Positions 39,592-48,482 of a stretch of 64,000 bases of DNA are shown here, in pieces. Below the pieces are notes generated by a model. The model was not told where the DNA came from and searched no databases. It saw only the letters and a program-made list of their open reading frames with translations. Every line of letters begins with the position of its first letter. The first letter of the stretch is position 1. Source of the DNA: Cupriavidus taiwanensis (lineage in GTDB: Bacteria > Pseudomonadota > Gammaproteobacteria > Burkholderiales > Burkholderiaceae); NCBI RefSeq assembly GCF_900249755.1, contig NZ_LT976853.1:428207-492206 (forward strand), read 5' to 3'. Both the position numbers and the translations under genes were made by a program.

Positions 39592-39605
39592 CGAACGATC
39601 GTTCG
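39592..39605. promoter_or_regulatory. 14-bp perfect palindrome CGAACGATCGTTCG before the thioesterase gene
   Basis: Placed 27 bases upstream of the thioesterase start. The shape is that of operators of TetR-type fatty acid or acyl-CoA regulators. No matching regulator gene is adjacent, so control would come from elsewhere. Confidence 0.68.
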
Positions 39606-39632
39606 ATTCCAACGAGACAACCTGCCTCCGCC

Positions 39633-40478
39633 ATGTCCACTGCGCCCCAACTGCACGCCACCGGCTCCAGCCCGCTCCATCCCTTCGACGACGCGCTGGC
39701 GCTGGTGCCGGCCGGCGAACACCGCTTCCAGGGCCGCACCACGCCGGCGTACTGGAACATGATCGGCCCGTTCGGCGGCATCACGGCCGCCACGCTGCTG
39801 CAGGCGGCGATCAACCATCCGCAGCGCCTCGGCGAACCGGTTTCGCTGACCGTCAACTTTGCCGGCCCGATCGCCGAAGGCCCGTTCGAGATCGAGGCGC
39901 GCCCGGTTCGCACCAACCGCTCGACCCAGCACTGGACCCTGGAACTGCGCCAGGGCGATGCCGTCGCCACCACCGCCACCGCGATGTTTGCGGTGCGGCG
40001 CGACACCTGGGCCTGCGGCGAAGCCGTGATGCCGGACGTGCCGGCCGCCGACACGCTGCCGGCCATGGGCGGATTCGCGCCAGTGCGCTGGCTCAAGTCC
40101 TACGACATGCGGCCGGTGCGCGGCGCCAAGCCCACCGCCGAAGCCGGCACCGAGCACCCGGACAGCCTGACCCAGTTCTGGCTGCGCGATGCGCCGGCGC
40201 GCACGCCGGACTTTGCCGCGGTGGCGGCGTGGGCCGACAGCTTCTACCCGCGCATCTTCCTCAAGCGCGCGGGCTTCGTGCCGGCCGGCACGGTGTCGAT
40301 GACCACGTATTTCCATGCCGACGCGGCCACGCTGGCCGCAATGGGCGACCGCCATGTGCTGGCCAGCGCGCAGGCGCAGGTGTTCAGGCAGGGCTTCTTC
40401 GACCAGCGCGCGCAGCTGTGGAGCGCCGCGGGCGAGCTGATCGCCAGCTCGCACCAGATCGTCTACTACAAGGAGTAA
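39633..40478 (+). CDS. Double-hotdog acyl-CoA thioesterase-like protein
   Basis: 281 residues, two hotdog halves. The first has A-Y-W-N-M-I-G-P-F-G-G-I-T-A-A-T-L-L-Q-A, the second D-S-F-Y-P-R-I-F and T-V-S-M-T-T-Y-F-H-A, ending Q-I-V-Y-Y-K-E. This is the TesB-like/4HBT_3 pattern. No signal peptide, so a cytoplasmic acyl-CoA hydrolase is likely. The palindrome just upstream suggests induction by a lipid-responsive repressor. Confidence 0.85.
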   Translation: MSTAPQLHATGSSPLHPFDDALALVPAGEHRFQGRTTPAYWNMIGPFGGITAATLLQAAINHPQRLGEPVSLTVNFAGPIAEGPFEIEARPVRTNRSTQHWTLELRQGDAVATTATAMFAVRRDTWACGEAVMPDVPAADTLPAMGGFAPVRWLKSYDMRPVRGAKPTAEAGTEHPDSLTQFWLRDAPARTPDFAAVAAWADSFYPRIFLKRAGFVPAGTVSMTTYFHADAATLAAMGDRHVLASAQAQVFRQGFFDQRAQLWSAAGELIASSHQIVYYKE

Positions 40479-40492
40479 GCCGGCCGGCTGGC

Positions 40493-41752
40493 TCAGGCGA
40501 CCGCTTCGCGCGCCTGGGCCTCGTAGCGGTGCACGGTGTGGCGCATCGCCCAGAGCAGCATCACGCCGGGCAGCGCCACCACCACGGTCCCGAGATAGAA
40601 GGGGGCCCAGCCCCAGGCCTCGACCATATAGCCCGAGGTGGGCCCGACGTAGACCCGGCCCACCGACGCCAGTGCCGACAGCAGCGCGTACTGCGTGGCG
40701 GAGAACGAGCGGTTGCACAGCGTCATCAGCAGCGCGACGAAGGCCGCCGTGCCCATGCCGCCGCACAGGTTCTCGACCGCGATGGTGGCGCCCATGGTCC
40801 ACAGGTGCGGCGGCGTCACCGCCAGGATCCAGTAGCCCAGGTTCGACACGGCCTGCAGCACGCCAAACAGCATCAGCGAGCGGTACAGGCCCAGCCGCAC
40901 CATCAGCGTGCCGCCGAACAGCGCGCCGAGAATGGTCGCGGCCAGCCCCAGGGTCTTGTTGACGATGCCGACCTCGCCCGCCGAGAAGCCCGCGCCGCGG
41001 ATCAGGAAGGTGGTCGACAGGCTGCCGGCAAAGGCGTCGCCCAGCTTGTACAGCACGATCAGCAGCAGCAGCCACCACGCCCCCCGGCGCGCGAAGAAGT
41101 CGCGCAGCGGGCCCACCACCGCCTCTTCCAGCGAGCGCGGCGCGCGCGCGGGCACGTCGGGCTCGGGTGCCCACAGCAGCGTCAGGATGCCCACGCCCAT
41201 CAGCGCCGCCATCAGCAGGTAGGTCTGCTGCCAGCCCAGCACACGGTCGGCCAGCCACAGCGCCAGGCCGCCCGAGACCAGCATCGCCAGCCGGTAGCCC
41301 AGCACCTTGACCGCCGCGCCGGCGCCGCGCTCGGCCGGGCGCAGCACGTCGGTGCTGTAGGCATCGAAGACGATGTCCTGCGAGGCCGACAGGAACGCCA
41401 CCAGCGTGGCCAGCGCCGCCAGCATCCACAGCGCCTGCTGCGGCGGGCAGAACGCCATGCCGGCGATGCCCAGCACCAGCCCGACCTGCGTCACCAGCAG
41501 CCAGCCACGCCGGCGCCCCATCAGCGGCGGCGTGTAGCGGTCCATCAGCGGCGCCCACAGGAACTTGAAGATATAGGCCTGGCCCACCAGCGAGAAAAAG
41601 CCGATGGTCTTGATATCCAGCCCTTCGACCGTCATCCACGCCTGCAAGGTGCCCGAAGTCAGCGCCAGCGGCAGGCCGGAGGCAAAGCCCAGCATCAGCA
41701 TGGCGCCGATGCGGCGGTTGCGGAAGATATCGAGATAGGTCTGGAAATTCAT
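40493..41752 (-). CDS. ampG: AmpG-like muropeptide permease, MFS
   Basis: 419 residues with twelve or so membrane segments. AmpG marks: M-L-M-L-G-F-A-S-G-L-P-L-A-L-T-S-G-T-L-Q-A-W, F-L-W-A-P-L-M-D-R-Y, S-A-S-Q-D-I-V-F-D-A-Y, and V-E-N-L-C-G-G-M-G-T-A-A-F-V-A. It imports anhydro-muropeptides from the periplasm for cell wall recycling and can feed the signal that induces AmpC-type beta-lactamases. Other AmpG-like MFS proteins exist, so the exact substrate is probable, not certain. Confidence 0.88.
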   Translation of the reverse strand: MNFQTYLDIFRNRRIGAMLMLGFASGLPLALTSGTLQAWMTVEGLDIKTIGFFSLVGQAYIFKFLWAPLMDRYTPPLMGRRRGWLLVTQVGLVLGIAGMAFCPPQQALWMLAALATLVAFLSASQDIVFDAYSTDVLRPAERGAGAAVKVLGYRLAMLVSGGLALWLADRVLGWQQTYLLMAALMGVGILTLLWAPEPDVPARAPRSLEEAVVGPLRDFFARRGAWWLLLLIVLYKLGDAFAGSLSTTFLIRGAGFSAGEVGIVNKTLGLAATILGALFGGTLMVRLGLYRSLMLFGVLQAVSNLGYWILAVTPPHLWTMGATIAVENLCGGMGTAAFVALLMTLCNRSFSATQYALLSALASVGRVYVGPTSGYMVEAWGWAPFYLGTVVVALPGVMLLWAMRHTVHRYEAQAREAVA

Positions 41753-41851
41753 GGACGGGGCAGCGGTGTGCCGCCCGCGCGGCTGCGCGGGCGCCGTGTA
41801 TTATTGCACCACCTGTTTGCCCACTCTGCGCTTGCGTCCAAGGAATCGCAC

Positions 41852-42820
41852 ATGCTTCGCCGCCTGCAAGGTGTTCAGCGTCCCTCCCGACTGCGGCCGG
41901 TCCGCGCGCTGGCGCTGGCCGCGGCCCTGCTGCCGCTCGGCTGGAGCCAGCCGGCGCCGGCGCAGCCGCAGGACCCCGGCGCCGGCGGCATCCGGCTCAA
42001 CCCGGGCGGTTCGGCGGTGCGCAATATCGTGCCGGCCGAGGTGATCGAGCAGCAGGCCGTGCAGGAGTACGAGCAGCTCAAGCAGGAAGCCATCGCCAAG
42101 CGCGCCCTCGCCGCCGACAACAACCCGCAACTGATCCGCCTGCGCGCCATCGGCAAGCGCCTGCTGCCGCAGACCGCGCGCTGGAACGAGCGCGCGCGGC
42201 AATGGCAGTGGGAAATCAACCTGATCGGCTCGAAGCAGGTCAATGCGTTCTGCATGCCGGGCGGCAAGATCGCGGTCTATACCGGGCTGCTCGACCAGCT
42301 CAAGCTGACCGACGACGAAGTCGCCATGGTGATGGGGCACGAGATCGCGCATGCGCTGCAGGAGCACGCGCGCGAGCGCGCCGCCAAGTCCGAGATCACC
42401 AACCTGGGCGCCAACGTGATCTCGCAGCTGTTCGGCTTCGGCAACCTCGGCAATATGGCGCTGGGCACCGGCGCGCACCTGCTGACGCTGCGCTTTTCCC
42501 GCTCGGACGAGTCCGAGGCGGACCTGATCGGCATGGATGTGGCCGCGCGCGCCGGCTACGATCCGCGCGCCGCGGTGTCGCTGTGGCAGAAGATGGGCAA
42601 GGTGTCGCAGTCGGGTGCCGAGTTCCTGTCGACCCATCCGTCCGGGCGCAGCCGCATCGCCGACCTGGAAAAGCACCTGCCCGAGGTGCTGCCGCTGTAC
42701 GCGCGCGCAATCCACACCACGGTGGACAAGCTGCCGCCCTACCGCGCCAATATGGCGGGGCTGGGCGATGCGCCGGTGGATGCCGGCGACGAGGACCGGC
42801 AAAAGCCGCTGAAACGCTGA
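41852..42820 (+). CDS. M48-family metallopeptidase, exported
   Basis: 322 residues from ATG 41852 (CCAAGGAATC upstream). A signal peptide (A-L-A-L-A-A-A-L-L-P-L-G-W-S, then A-P-A-Q) sends it to the periplasm; there is no lipobox Cys. The zinc motif is M-G-H-E-I-A-H-A-L-Q-E-H with the third ligand Glu in S-D-E-S-E-A-D-L-I-G-M-D, and T-H-P-S-G-R-S-R-I is conserved in the LoiP/YcaL/BepA-like group. Probably an outer-membrane or envelope protein quality-control protease. Followed after 52 bases by a subtilase gene. Confidence 0.9.
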   Translation: MLRRLQGVQRPSRLRPVRALALAAALLPLGWSQPAPAQPQDPGAGGIRLNPGGSAVRNIVPAEVIEQQAVQEYEQLKQEAIAKRALAADNNPQLIRLRAIGKRLLPQTARWNERARQWQWEINLIGSKQVNAFCMPGGKIAVYTGLLDQLKLTDDEVAMVMGHEIAHALQEHARERAAKSEITNLGANVISQLFGFGNLGNMALGTGAHLLTLRFSRSDESEADLIGMDVAARAGYDPRAAVSLWQKMGKVSQSGAEFLSTHPSGRSRIADLEKHLPEVLPLYARAIHTTVDKLPPYRANMAGLGDAPVDAGDEDRQKPLKR

Positions 42821-42872
42821 AACGCTGAACCGTGCGTTGCGGCGGCATTGCGACAACCGCAGGGGGACCCGC

Positions 42873-44951
42873 ATGAGCCTGAACCGCATGAGCCCGTCGG
42901 AACGGCAGGCCGCGTATATGCTGATCTTCGCCGGCTGCGAGGCCGAGCCCGAGCGCTTTACCAGCGATCTGCCGGTCAGCTCCGAAGTCTGGCTGCTGTA
43001 TGCGTCCGGCGAATCGTTCGAGGTGCCGCGCGGCCTGCTGCTGACCCCGCACCACGGCGCCGGCATTGCCGCGCTGCGCGCCGCGGTGCTGCAGCGGCTG
43101 CCGGCGCTGGCCGGGCCGGCCACGGACCCCGCCGGCGCGCGCTTCCTTGCCGCCAATGAATCGCACCTGCTGGCGCAGATCGACTTCTTCGACATGCTGC
43201 GCCTGCTGCCGCTCACTGCCTGGTGGCATCGCGAGGTGCGCGCGCCGATGGCGAGCATGAAGTGGACGCCCGCCGCGCGCCGGGCGCTGGCGCATAGCCT
43301 GACCGGCGATGCGCTGGTGCGCTGGCTGGGCGAGTCGGTGCTGGCCCATGTCGGCAGCGAGGCGGCATTGGCGCGCTTCAAGGACATCGGCTACACCGCG
43401 GCGCGTACCCGCTTCGGCGGCCTCGCTGCCCCCGCCGGGCAGGCGCTGGGGCGGCTGGTCAATGTCGCCGCGCAGTACGTCGCGCTGACGCTGCTGGGAC
43501 TGCGCGACGACAGCTTCCCGCCGGGCGCGCTGACGCAGCGCGTGACGCAGGCCAGCCGCCAGGTGCTCGAAACCCTGTGGGCCTGCCTGCAGGAGGATCA
43601 TGCGGAGGCCGCCGCGCCGGCCGCCGCAACGGTGGCGGGCGTGGCCGCCGGGGACGTCCCCAACGCCGCGGTCATCGCGCCGCTGTGGCGCATCTCGGTC
43701 AACCGGCCGGCGGAGCACGCGGTGTTCGCCTCGCGCAAGACCGTCAAGGCCGACGCCGCCATCCGCGTGTTCGATACCGGCGGGCAGGGCGTGTGCTGGG
43801 CGGTGATCGATTCCGGCATCGACGCGCGCCATCCCGCCTTCTTCGATCCGCTCAAGCTGGACGGCCCGCTGCCGGTGCGCGACGGGCTGATCGCGCCGCG
43901 CCTGTCGCGCGTGGTCAGGACGCTGGATTTCACGCGCCTGTCGGCGATCACCAGCGGCCGCCTGCCGCCGCTGCCCAAGGGCAAGCGCGCGCCAGACGAG
44001 GCCGAGCTGCGCCAGCGCATCGCCGCGATCGCCGATGACCTGGCGCATGGCCGCATCATCGACTGGTCCGTGATCGAGCCGCTGCTCGAGATCAGCCACG
44101 ACGACCCGGCCCAGTACGTGGCCCCCGGCGGCAGCCATGGCACGCATGTGGCGGGCATCATCGGCGCCGGCTGGCCGGCGTCGGCCTACCTGGCGCGCCC
44201 GGACCCCATGCCGCTGCCGCCCGAGCTGGTGGAAGCCGGCGATGTCAGCGGCATCTGCCCGCGCATCGAACTGCTCGACCTGCGCATATTCGACGCGCAG
44301 GGCAGGGGCGACGAATTTGGCATCCTGGGCGCGCTGCAGTACGTGCGCTGGCTCAACCAGAGCCGCGACCGGCAGTCGGTGCATGGCATCAACCTGAGCG
44401 TGGCGCTGCGCCACGACGTGCGCAGCTATGCCTGCGGCAGCACGCCGGTGTGCGTCGAATGCGACCGCCTGGTGGCCAGCGGCGTGATCGTGGTGGCGGC
44501 GGCCGGCAACTACGGCTACGACGAGGCCTACGCCGCCGAACACATGGGCGCCGGCTTCCGCGGCCAGACCATCACCGACCCCGGCAACGCGCGGGCCGTG
44601 ATCACGGTGGGCGCGACCCATCGCACCGATCCCTATCGCTTCGGCATCTCCTACTTTTCCAGCCACGGCCCCACCGGCGATGGCCGCATCAAGCCCGACC
44701 TGGTCGCACCGGGGGAAAAGATCACCTCGACCGTGCCCGGCGGCACGCTGGCTTCGATGGACGGCACCAGCATGGCGGCACCGCATGTGTCCGGGGTCGC
44801 GGCGCTGCTGCTGTCGCGCAACAATGAACTGATGGGCCAGCCCGAGACCGTCAAGTCCATCCTGTGCGGCGCGGCCACCGACCTGGGGCGCGAGCGCGCG
44901 TTCCAGGGAGCGGGGCTGGTCGACGCGCTGCGCGCGCTGCAGCGCGTGTAG
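42873..44951 (+). CDS. S8 subtilisin-like peptidase with large unrecognised N-terminal region, no signal peptide
   Basis: 692 residues from ATG 42873 (CAGGGGGACCC upstream). The S8 triad is complete: D313 in V-I-D-S-G-I-D, H422 in S-H-G-T-H-V-A-G, S633 in G-T-S-M-A-A-P-H; the oxyanion Asn is in A-A-A-G-N-Y-G-Y. The catalytic domain has a ~100-residue insertion between Asp and His. The first ~290 residues match no domain I know, and there is no signal sequence or inhibitor propeptide, so it seems cytoplasmic. It ends at the domain edge. An S8/M48 operon is possible. Intracellular roles such as phage defence or protein turnover are open. Confidence 0.85.
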   Translation: MSLNRMSPSERQAAYMLIFAGCEAEPERFTSDLPVSSEVWLLYASGESFEVPRGLLLTPHHGAGIAALRAAVLQRLPALAGPATDPAGARFLAANESHLLAQIDFFDMLRLLPLTAWWHREVRAPMASMKWTPAARRALAHSLTGDALVRWLGESVLAHVGSEAALARFKDIGYTAARTRFGGLAAPAGQALGRLVNVAAQYVALTLLGLRDDSFPPGALTQRVTQASRQVLETLWACLQEDHAEAAAPAAATVAGVAAGDVPNAAVIAPLWRISVNRPAEHAVFASRKTVKADAAIRVFDTGGQGVCWAVIDSGIDARHPAFFDPLKLDGPLPVRDGLIAPRLSRVVRTLDFTRLSAITSGRLPPLPKGKRAPDEAELRQRIAAIADDLAHGRIIDWSVIEPLLEISHDDPAQYVAPGGSHGTHVAGIIGAGWPASAYLARPDPMPLPPELVEAGDVSGICPRIELLDLRIFDAQGRGDEFGILGALQYVRWLNQSRDRQSVHGINLSVALRHDVRSYACGSTPVCVECDRLVASGVIVVAAAGNYGYDEAYAAEHMGAGFRGQTITDPGNARAVITVGATHRTDPYRFGISYFSSHGPTGDGRIKPDLVAPGEKITSTVPGGTLASMDGTSMAAPHVSGVAALLLSRNNELMGQPETVKSILCGAATDLGRERAFQGAGLVDALRALQRV

Positions 44952-44975
44952 GCCGCGGCCGCAACGTGCAACAAA

Positions 44976-44996
44976 AAAGCCGGCATTGCCGGCTTT
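44976..44996. terminator. Bidirectional terminator between subtilase and argC
   Basis: AAAGCCGGC-ATT-GCCGGCTTT, extended by AAA on one side and CTT on the other; it serves convergent genes. Confidence 0.9.
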
Positions 44997-45020
44997 CTTG
45001 ACGTACGGGAACGGCAGGAC

Positions 45021-45968
45021 TCAGGCGCGCAGTCCGCTGGCCTCGTCGGCGCCCACATGCACGTTCATGCATTGCACCGCCGCGCCGGCGGCGCCCTTGC
45101 CCAGGTTGTCCAGGCGCGCCACCAGGTTCAGGCGCTCGGCATTGCCGAACACGAACAGGTCGACGCGGTTGGTGTCGTTGTTGGCCTGCACATCGAAGAA
45201 ACCGCCGTCGAGGTTGTCGGCGCTGTTGTAAGGCATCACGCGCACGAACTGCTCGCCTTCATAGTGCTGGCGATAGATCTCGACGATCTGCTCCGGGCTG
45301 ACCTTGCGCGCCAGCCGCTCGCCGAACACCGGCACCGTCACCGCCAGGCCCTTCAGGAAATTGCCGACGATGGGGTTGAAGATCGGTGCCTGCGCCAGCC
45401 CGGCCTGCACGCGCATTTCCGGCAGGTGCTTGTGCTCCAGGCCCAGCGCGTAAGGGCGCGGGCTGTTCAGCTTCGGGTTACCGCCGGCCTCGAACTCGGC
45501 AATCATCGACTTGCCGCCGCCGCTGTAGCCGGTCAGCGAGAACGCCGACAGCGGGTAGTCGGCCGGCAGCACGCCGGCATCCACCAGCGGGCGCACCGCC
45601 AGCACGAAGGCGCTGGCGTGGCAGCCTGGCACCGCGATGCGCTTGCTGGCGCGGATCTTGTCGCGCTGGCCGCGCGCCAGTTCGGGCAGGCCGTAGGCCC
45701 AGTTGTCGGCGGTGCGAAACGCCGTGCTGGCATCGATCACGCAGGTATCGGGATTGGTCACCAGCGACACCGCCTCGCGCGAGGCCACGTCGGGCAGGCA
45801 CAGGAAGGCGACGTCGGCAGCGTTCAGGAAGCGTGCGCGTTCGGCCGGGTCCTTGCGCTTGTCTTCGGCAATGCGCAGCAGTTCCACGTCGGAACGGCCG
45901 GAGAGATAGTCAAGCAGCCGGAGACCGGTGGTGCCTTCCTGACCATCGACGAACACTTTGAAAACCAT
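45021..45968 (-). CDS. argC: N-acetyl-gamma-glutamyl-phosphate reductase, short type
   Basis: Reduces N-acetylglutamyl phosphate to the semialdehyde in arginine synthesis. 315 residues, the shorter (type 2) ArgC. N-terminal [13 protein letters not shown] is the NADP loop; the catalytic Cys lies in A-V-P-G-C-H-A-S. Other conserved parts are [10 protein letters not shown] and [11 protein letters not shown]. It is monocistronic and converges on the subtilase gene. Confidence 0.95.
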   Translation of the reverse strand: MVFKVFVDGQEGTTGLRLLDYLSGRSDVELLRIAEDKRKDPAERARFLNAADVAFLCLPDVASREAVSLVTNPDTCVIDASTAFRTADNWAYGLPELARGQRDKIRASKRIAVPGCHASAFVLAVRPLVDAGVLPADYPLSAFSLTGYSGGGKSMIAEFEAGGNPKLNSPRPYALGLEHKHLPEMRVQAGLAQAPIFNPIVGNFLKGLAVTVPVFGERLARKVSPEQIVEIYRQHYEGEQFVRVMPYNSADNLDGGFFDVQANNDTNRVDLFVFGNAERLNLVARLDNLGKGAAGAAVQCMNVHVGADEASGLRA

Positions 45969-46118
45969 GGCTGACTCGCTCTTTGAAATGCGGGAATGCG
46001 AAACATCTCCTGCCGGGCGCAGGAACGAACCCGCATTGTAACGGGGATGGGGGCCTGTCGCAGGCGGGTGTACCGGTTGGAGTCCTGCGCGCTGGCACAG
46101 TTCTGGGCTTGCGGGATT

Positions 46119-46133
46119 TAACCTAGTAGGTTA
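46119..46133. promoter_or_regulatory. MqsA operator TAACCT-AGT-AGGTTA
   Basis: A perfect palindrome identical in form to the known MqsA-binding site, AACCT-N3-AGGTT. It ends 6 bases before the mqsR ATG, so its right arm (AGG) doubles as the ribosome-binding site. Confidence 0.92.
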
Positions 46134-46139
46134 GTTTGG

Positions 46140-46436
46140 ATGGAGAAGGGGACGGCGCATTACAAGCTGCGGCATGTGAAGGCCCTGCTGCTGGCGGGCA
46201 AGATGCGAATGACGTATGCCGCGTACTCCCATGCGGCGATGATGGGCCTGCGCTGGAGCGGAGTCCGCGAAATCCTGGCCCGGCTTGAGCCGGCGGACTT
46301 CTACAAGAGCATGACGACGTATGAGGACCACCGGGTCTGGCAAGATGTTTACCGGCCCGTTACGCCGCATGGCGCCCTGTATGTGAAGCTCACCGTGACC
46401 AGCGAGGTGCTGGTCGTTTCCTTCAAGCCAAGGTAA
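46140..46436 (+). CDS. mqsR: MqsR-type mRNA interferase toxin
   Basis: 98 residues, RelE-like fold. It follows MqsR layout: Y-K-L-R-H-V-K-A-L at the start, M-T-Y-A-A-Y-S-H-A-A-M-M-G-L in the middle and the catalytic-end W-Q-D-V-Y-R-P...Y-V-K-L-T...L-V-V-S-F-K. E. coli MqsR cleaves mRNA at GCU. The toxin gene comes first and the antitoxin second, as usual for this pair. Codon use is visibly less GC-biased than the neighbours, suggesting transfer. Confidence 0.93.
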   Translation: MEKGTAHYKLRHVKALLLAGKMRMTYAAYSHAAMMGLRWSGVREILARLEPADFYKSMTTYEDHRVWQDVYRPVTPHGALYVKLTVTSEVLVVSFKPR

Positions 46437-46467
46437 ATACCCCCAGCGGACAGCCAGAGGAGGCAAG

Positions 46468-46866
46468 ATGAAGTGTCCCGAGTGCGGTGGCGCGGAACTG
46501 GTGGCGGACATGCGCGACATGCCCTATACGTACCGCGGTGAAACCACGGTGATTCCCAATGTACCCGGGCAATGGTGCCCCAAGTGCGGCGAGGGCGTGC
46601 TGCCCCGTGACAGCGACTGGGTCAGCGATGCCATGCTCGCCTTCAACAAGCAAGTCAATGCCGCGCTGGTCGATCCCGCATATATCACCGAAGTCCGCAA
46701 GAAGCTCCGCCTCGACCAGCGCGAGGCCGCTGAAATCTTCGGCGGCGGCGTCAATGCGTTCTCTCGGTACGAAACCGGGCGGACCAAGCCGCCGCTGGCA
46801 CTAGTGAAGCTGCTGCGGCTGCTGGACCGCCACCCGGAGTTACTGGACGAGATCCGCGCGGCCTGA
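46468..46866 (+). CDS. mqsA: MqsA antitoxin and autorepressor
   Basis: 132 residues from ATG 46468 (AGAGGAGGCAAG upstream). N-terminal zinc domain with C-P-E-C and C-P-K-C (toxin binding), C-terminal HTH-XRE domain with L-R-L-D-Q-R-E-A-A-E-I-F-G-G-G-V-N-A-F-S-R-Y-E. It neutralises MqsR and represses the operon at the palindrome before mqsR. Intact, so the pair is probably functional. Confidence 0.95.
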   Translation: MKCPECGGAELVADMRDMPYTYRGETTVIPNVPGQWCPKCGEGVLPRDSDWVSDAMLAFNKQVNAALVDPAYITEVRKKLRLDQREAAEIFGGGVNAFSRYETGRTKPPLALVKLLRLLDRHPELLDEIRAA

Positions 46867-46883
46867 GAGCGTTGACCCCGCCG

Positions 46884-47660
46884 TCAGAGCGGAAAGTTAT
46901 AGTCGATCGACAGCGGCGCGTGGTCGCTGAACTTCTCGTCCTTGTAGATCGAGCAAAGCTGCGCGGTATCGGCGATCTTCGGCGTGGCGAGGTGGTAGTC
47001 GATGCGCCAGCCCACGTTCTTGGCGTAGGCCTGGCCGCGGTTGCTCCACCAGGTGTACTGGTCCGGCCGCGGGTCCAGCTTGCGGAATACGTCGACATAG
47101 CCGTGCACGTCGAACAGCTGCCCGATCCAGGCGCGCTCTTCCGGCAGGAAACCTGAGTTCTTCAGGTTGCCCTTCCAGTTCTTGATGTCGATTTCCTTGT
47201 GCGCGATGTTGACGTCGCCGCACAGCACGATCTCGCGCCCGCTCGCCTTCAGTTGCAGCAGGTGCGGCAGGAACGCTTCCATGAAGCGGAACTTGGCCAG
47301 CTGGCGTTCCTCGCCGCTGGAGCCGGAGGGGACATACACCGAAATCACCGCCAGGTGCGGGTACTGCACTTCGACATAGCGGCCCTCGCTGTCGAACTCG
47401 GCATTGCCGAAGCCGGTGACGACCCGCTCGGGCTTGTGGCGCGTATAGAGCCCCACGCCGCTATAGCCCTTTTTCTCGGCGTAATGGAAAAAGCCGTGGT
47501 AGCCGTGTGGCGCCAGAAACGCTTCCGTCATGTCGGCGGCCTGCGCCTTCAGTTCCTGCACGCAGACCATGTCTGCGTCCTGCTTGCCCATCCAGTCGAA
47601 AAAGCCCTTCTTCGACGCGGAGCGGATGCCGTTGAGGTTGGCGCTGATAATCCGTAACAT
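46884..47660 (-). CDS. xth: Exodeoxyribonuclease III
   Basis: AP endonuclease and 3' exonuclease of base excision repair. 258 residues. Marks: I-I-S-A-N-L-N-G-I-R, V-Q-E-L-K (metal Glu), G-V-G-L-Y-T-R, L-C-G-D-V-N-I-A-H (Asp/Asn), D-Y-H-L-A-T and the final S-D-H-A-P-L (catalytic His). Two paralogues are common in betaproteobacteria. It is divergent from pyrE with only 27 bases between start codons. Confidence 0.94.
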   Translation of the reverse strand: MLRIISANLNGIRSASKKGFFDWMGKQDADMVCVQELKAQAADMTEAFLAPHGYHGFFHYAEKKGYSGVGLYTRHKPERVVTGFGNAEFDSEGRYVEVQYPHLAVISVYVPSGSSGEERQLAKFRFMEAFLPHLLQLKASGREIVLCGDVNIAHKEIDIKNWKGNLKNSGFLPEERAWIGQLFDVHGYVDVFRKLDPRPDQYTWWSNRGQAYAKNVGWRIDYHLATPKIADTAQLCSIYKDEKFSDHAPLSIDYNFPL

Positions 47661-47687
47661 TCGGGGAAATTTTGAATTCAGAGAGAA

Positions 47688-48392
47688 ATGATGACGCAGC
47701 AGAACTCGCCCGCCGCCAGCGCGGGTAATGCGGGTACCGACCTCAGCCAGACCTTTATCCGCTTTGCGCTCGACGCGGGCGTGCTGTCGTTCGGCGAGTT
47801 CGTCACCAAGGCCGGCCGCAAGTCGCCTTACTTTTTCAATGCCGGCCTGTTCAACCAGGGCGGGATGCTAGGCCAGGTGGCGCAATTCTATGCGAAAACC
47901 CTGCTGGCCTCGGGCGTGCAGTTCGACGTGCTGTTCGGGCCGGCGTACAAGGGCATCACGCTGGCGTCGGCGACGGCAGTGGCGCTGGCCGGCATGGGAC
48001 GTGATGTCGGCTTCGCGTACAACCGCAAGGAAGCCAAGGACCATGGCGAAGGCGGCACGCTGGTCGGCGCGAAACTGCAGGGCAAGGTGGTGATCGTCGA
48101 CGACGTGATCTCGGCCGGCACCTCGGTGCGCGAATCGGTGAACCTGATCCGCGCGGCCGGCGCCGAGCCGGCGGCGGTGCTGATCGCGCTGGACCGCATG
48201 GAAAAGAGCGGCACCGCCGAGCAGGTCGGCACGCATTCGGCGGTGCAGGACGTGCAGCGCGAATTCGGCATCCCGGTGATCGCCATCGCCAGCCTGAAGG
48301 ACTTGCTGGCCTATCTCGATGCCTCGCAGGATCCGGCGCTGGGCGCGTCGCGCGAGGCGGTGGCGGCCTACCGTCAGCGCTACGGCGTCTGA
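47688..48392 (+). CDS. pyrE: Orotate phosphoribosyltransferase
   Basis: Makes OMP from orotate and PRPP. 234 residues; ATGATG at 47688/47691 gives two adjacent starts. The PRPP motif is [13 protein letters not shown], with [17 protein letters not shown] and [15 protein letters not shown] disordered ~18-residue N-terminus precedes the fold. Confidence 0.96.
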   Translation: MMTQQNSPAASAGNAGTDLSQTFIRFALDAGVLSFGEFVTKAGRKSPYFFNAGLFNQGGMLGQVAQFYAKTLLASGVQFDVLFGPAYKGITLASATAVALAGMGRDVGFAYNRKEAKDHGEGGTLVGAKLQGKVVIVDDVISAGTSVRESVNLIRAAGAEPAAVLIALDRMEKSGTAEQVGTHSAVQDVQREFGIPVIAIASLKDLLAYLDASQDPALGASREAVAAYRQRYGV

Positions 48393-48482
48393 AACCGTTG
48401 ATGACGGTGGGCGCTGCCAGCCAGCGCCCGGAGTGCGGGCGGCCTACTGAGGGCTGACTTTCAGACACGGAGGGAGCGCGGC

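Noticed and set aside
40229..41851. Extension of the M48 protease frame far upstream
   Set aside because: It is antisense to ampG; the protease begins at ATG 41852 with a signal peptide.
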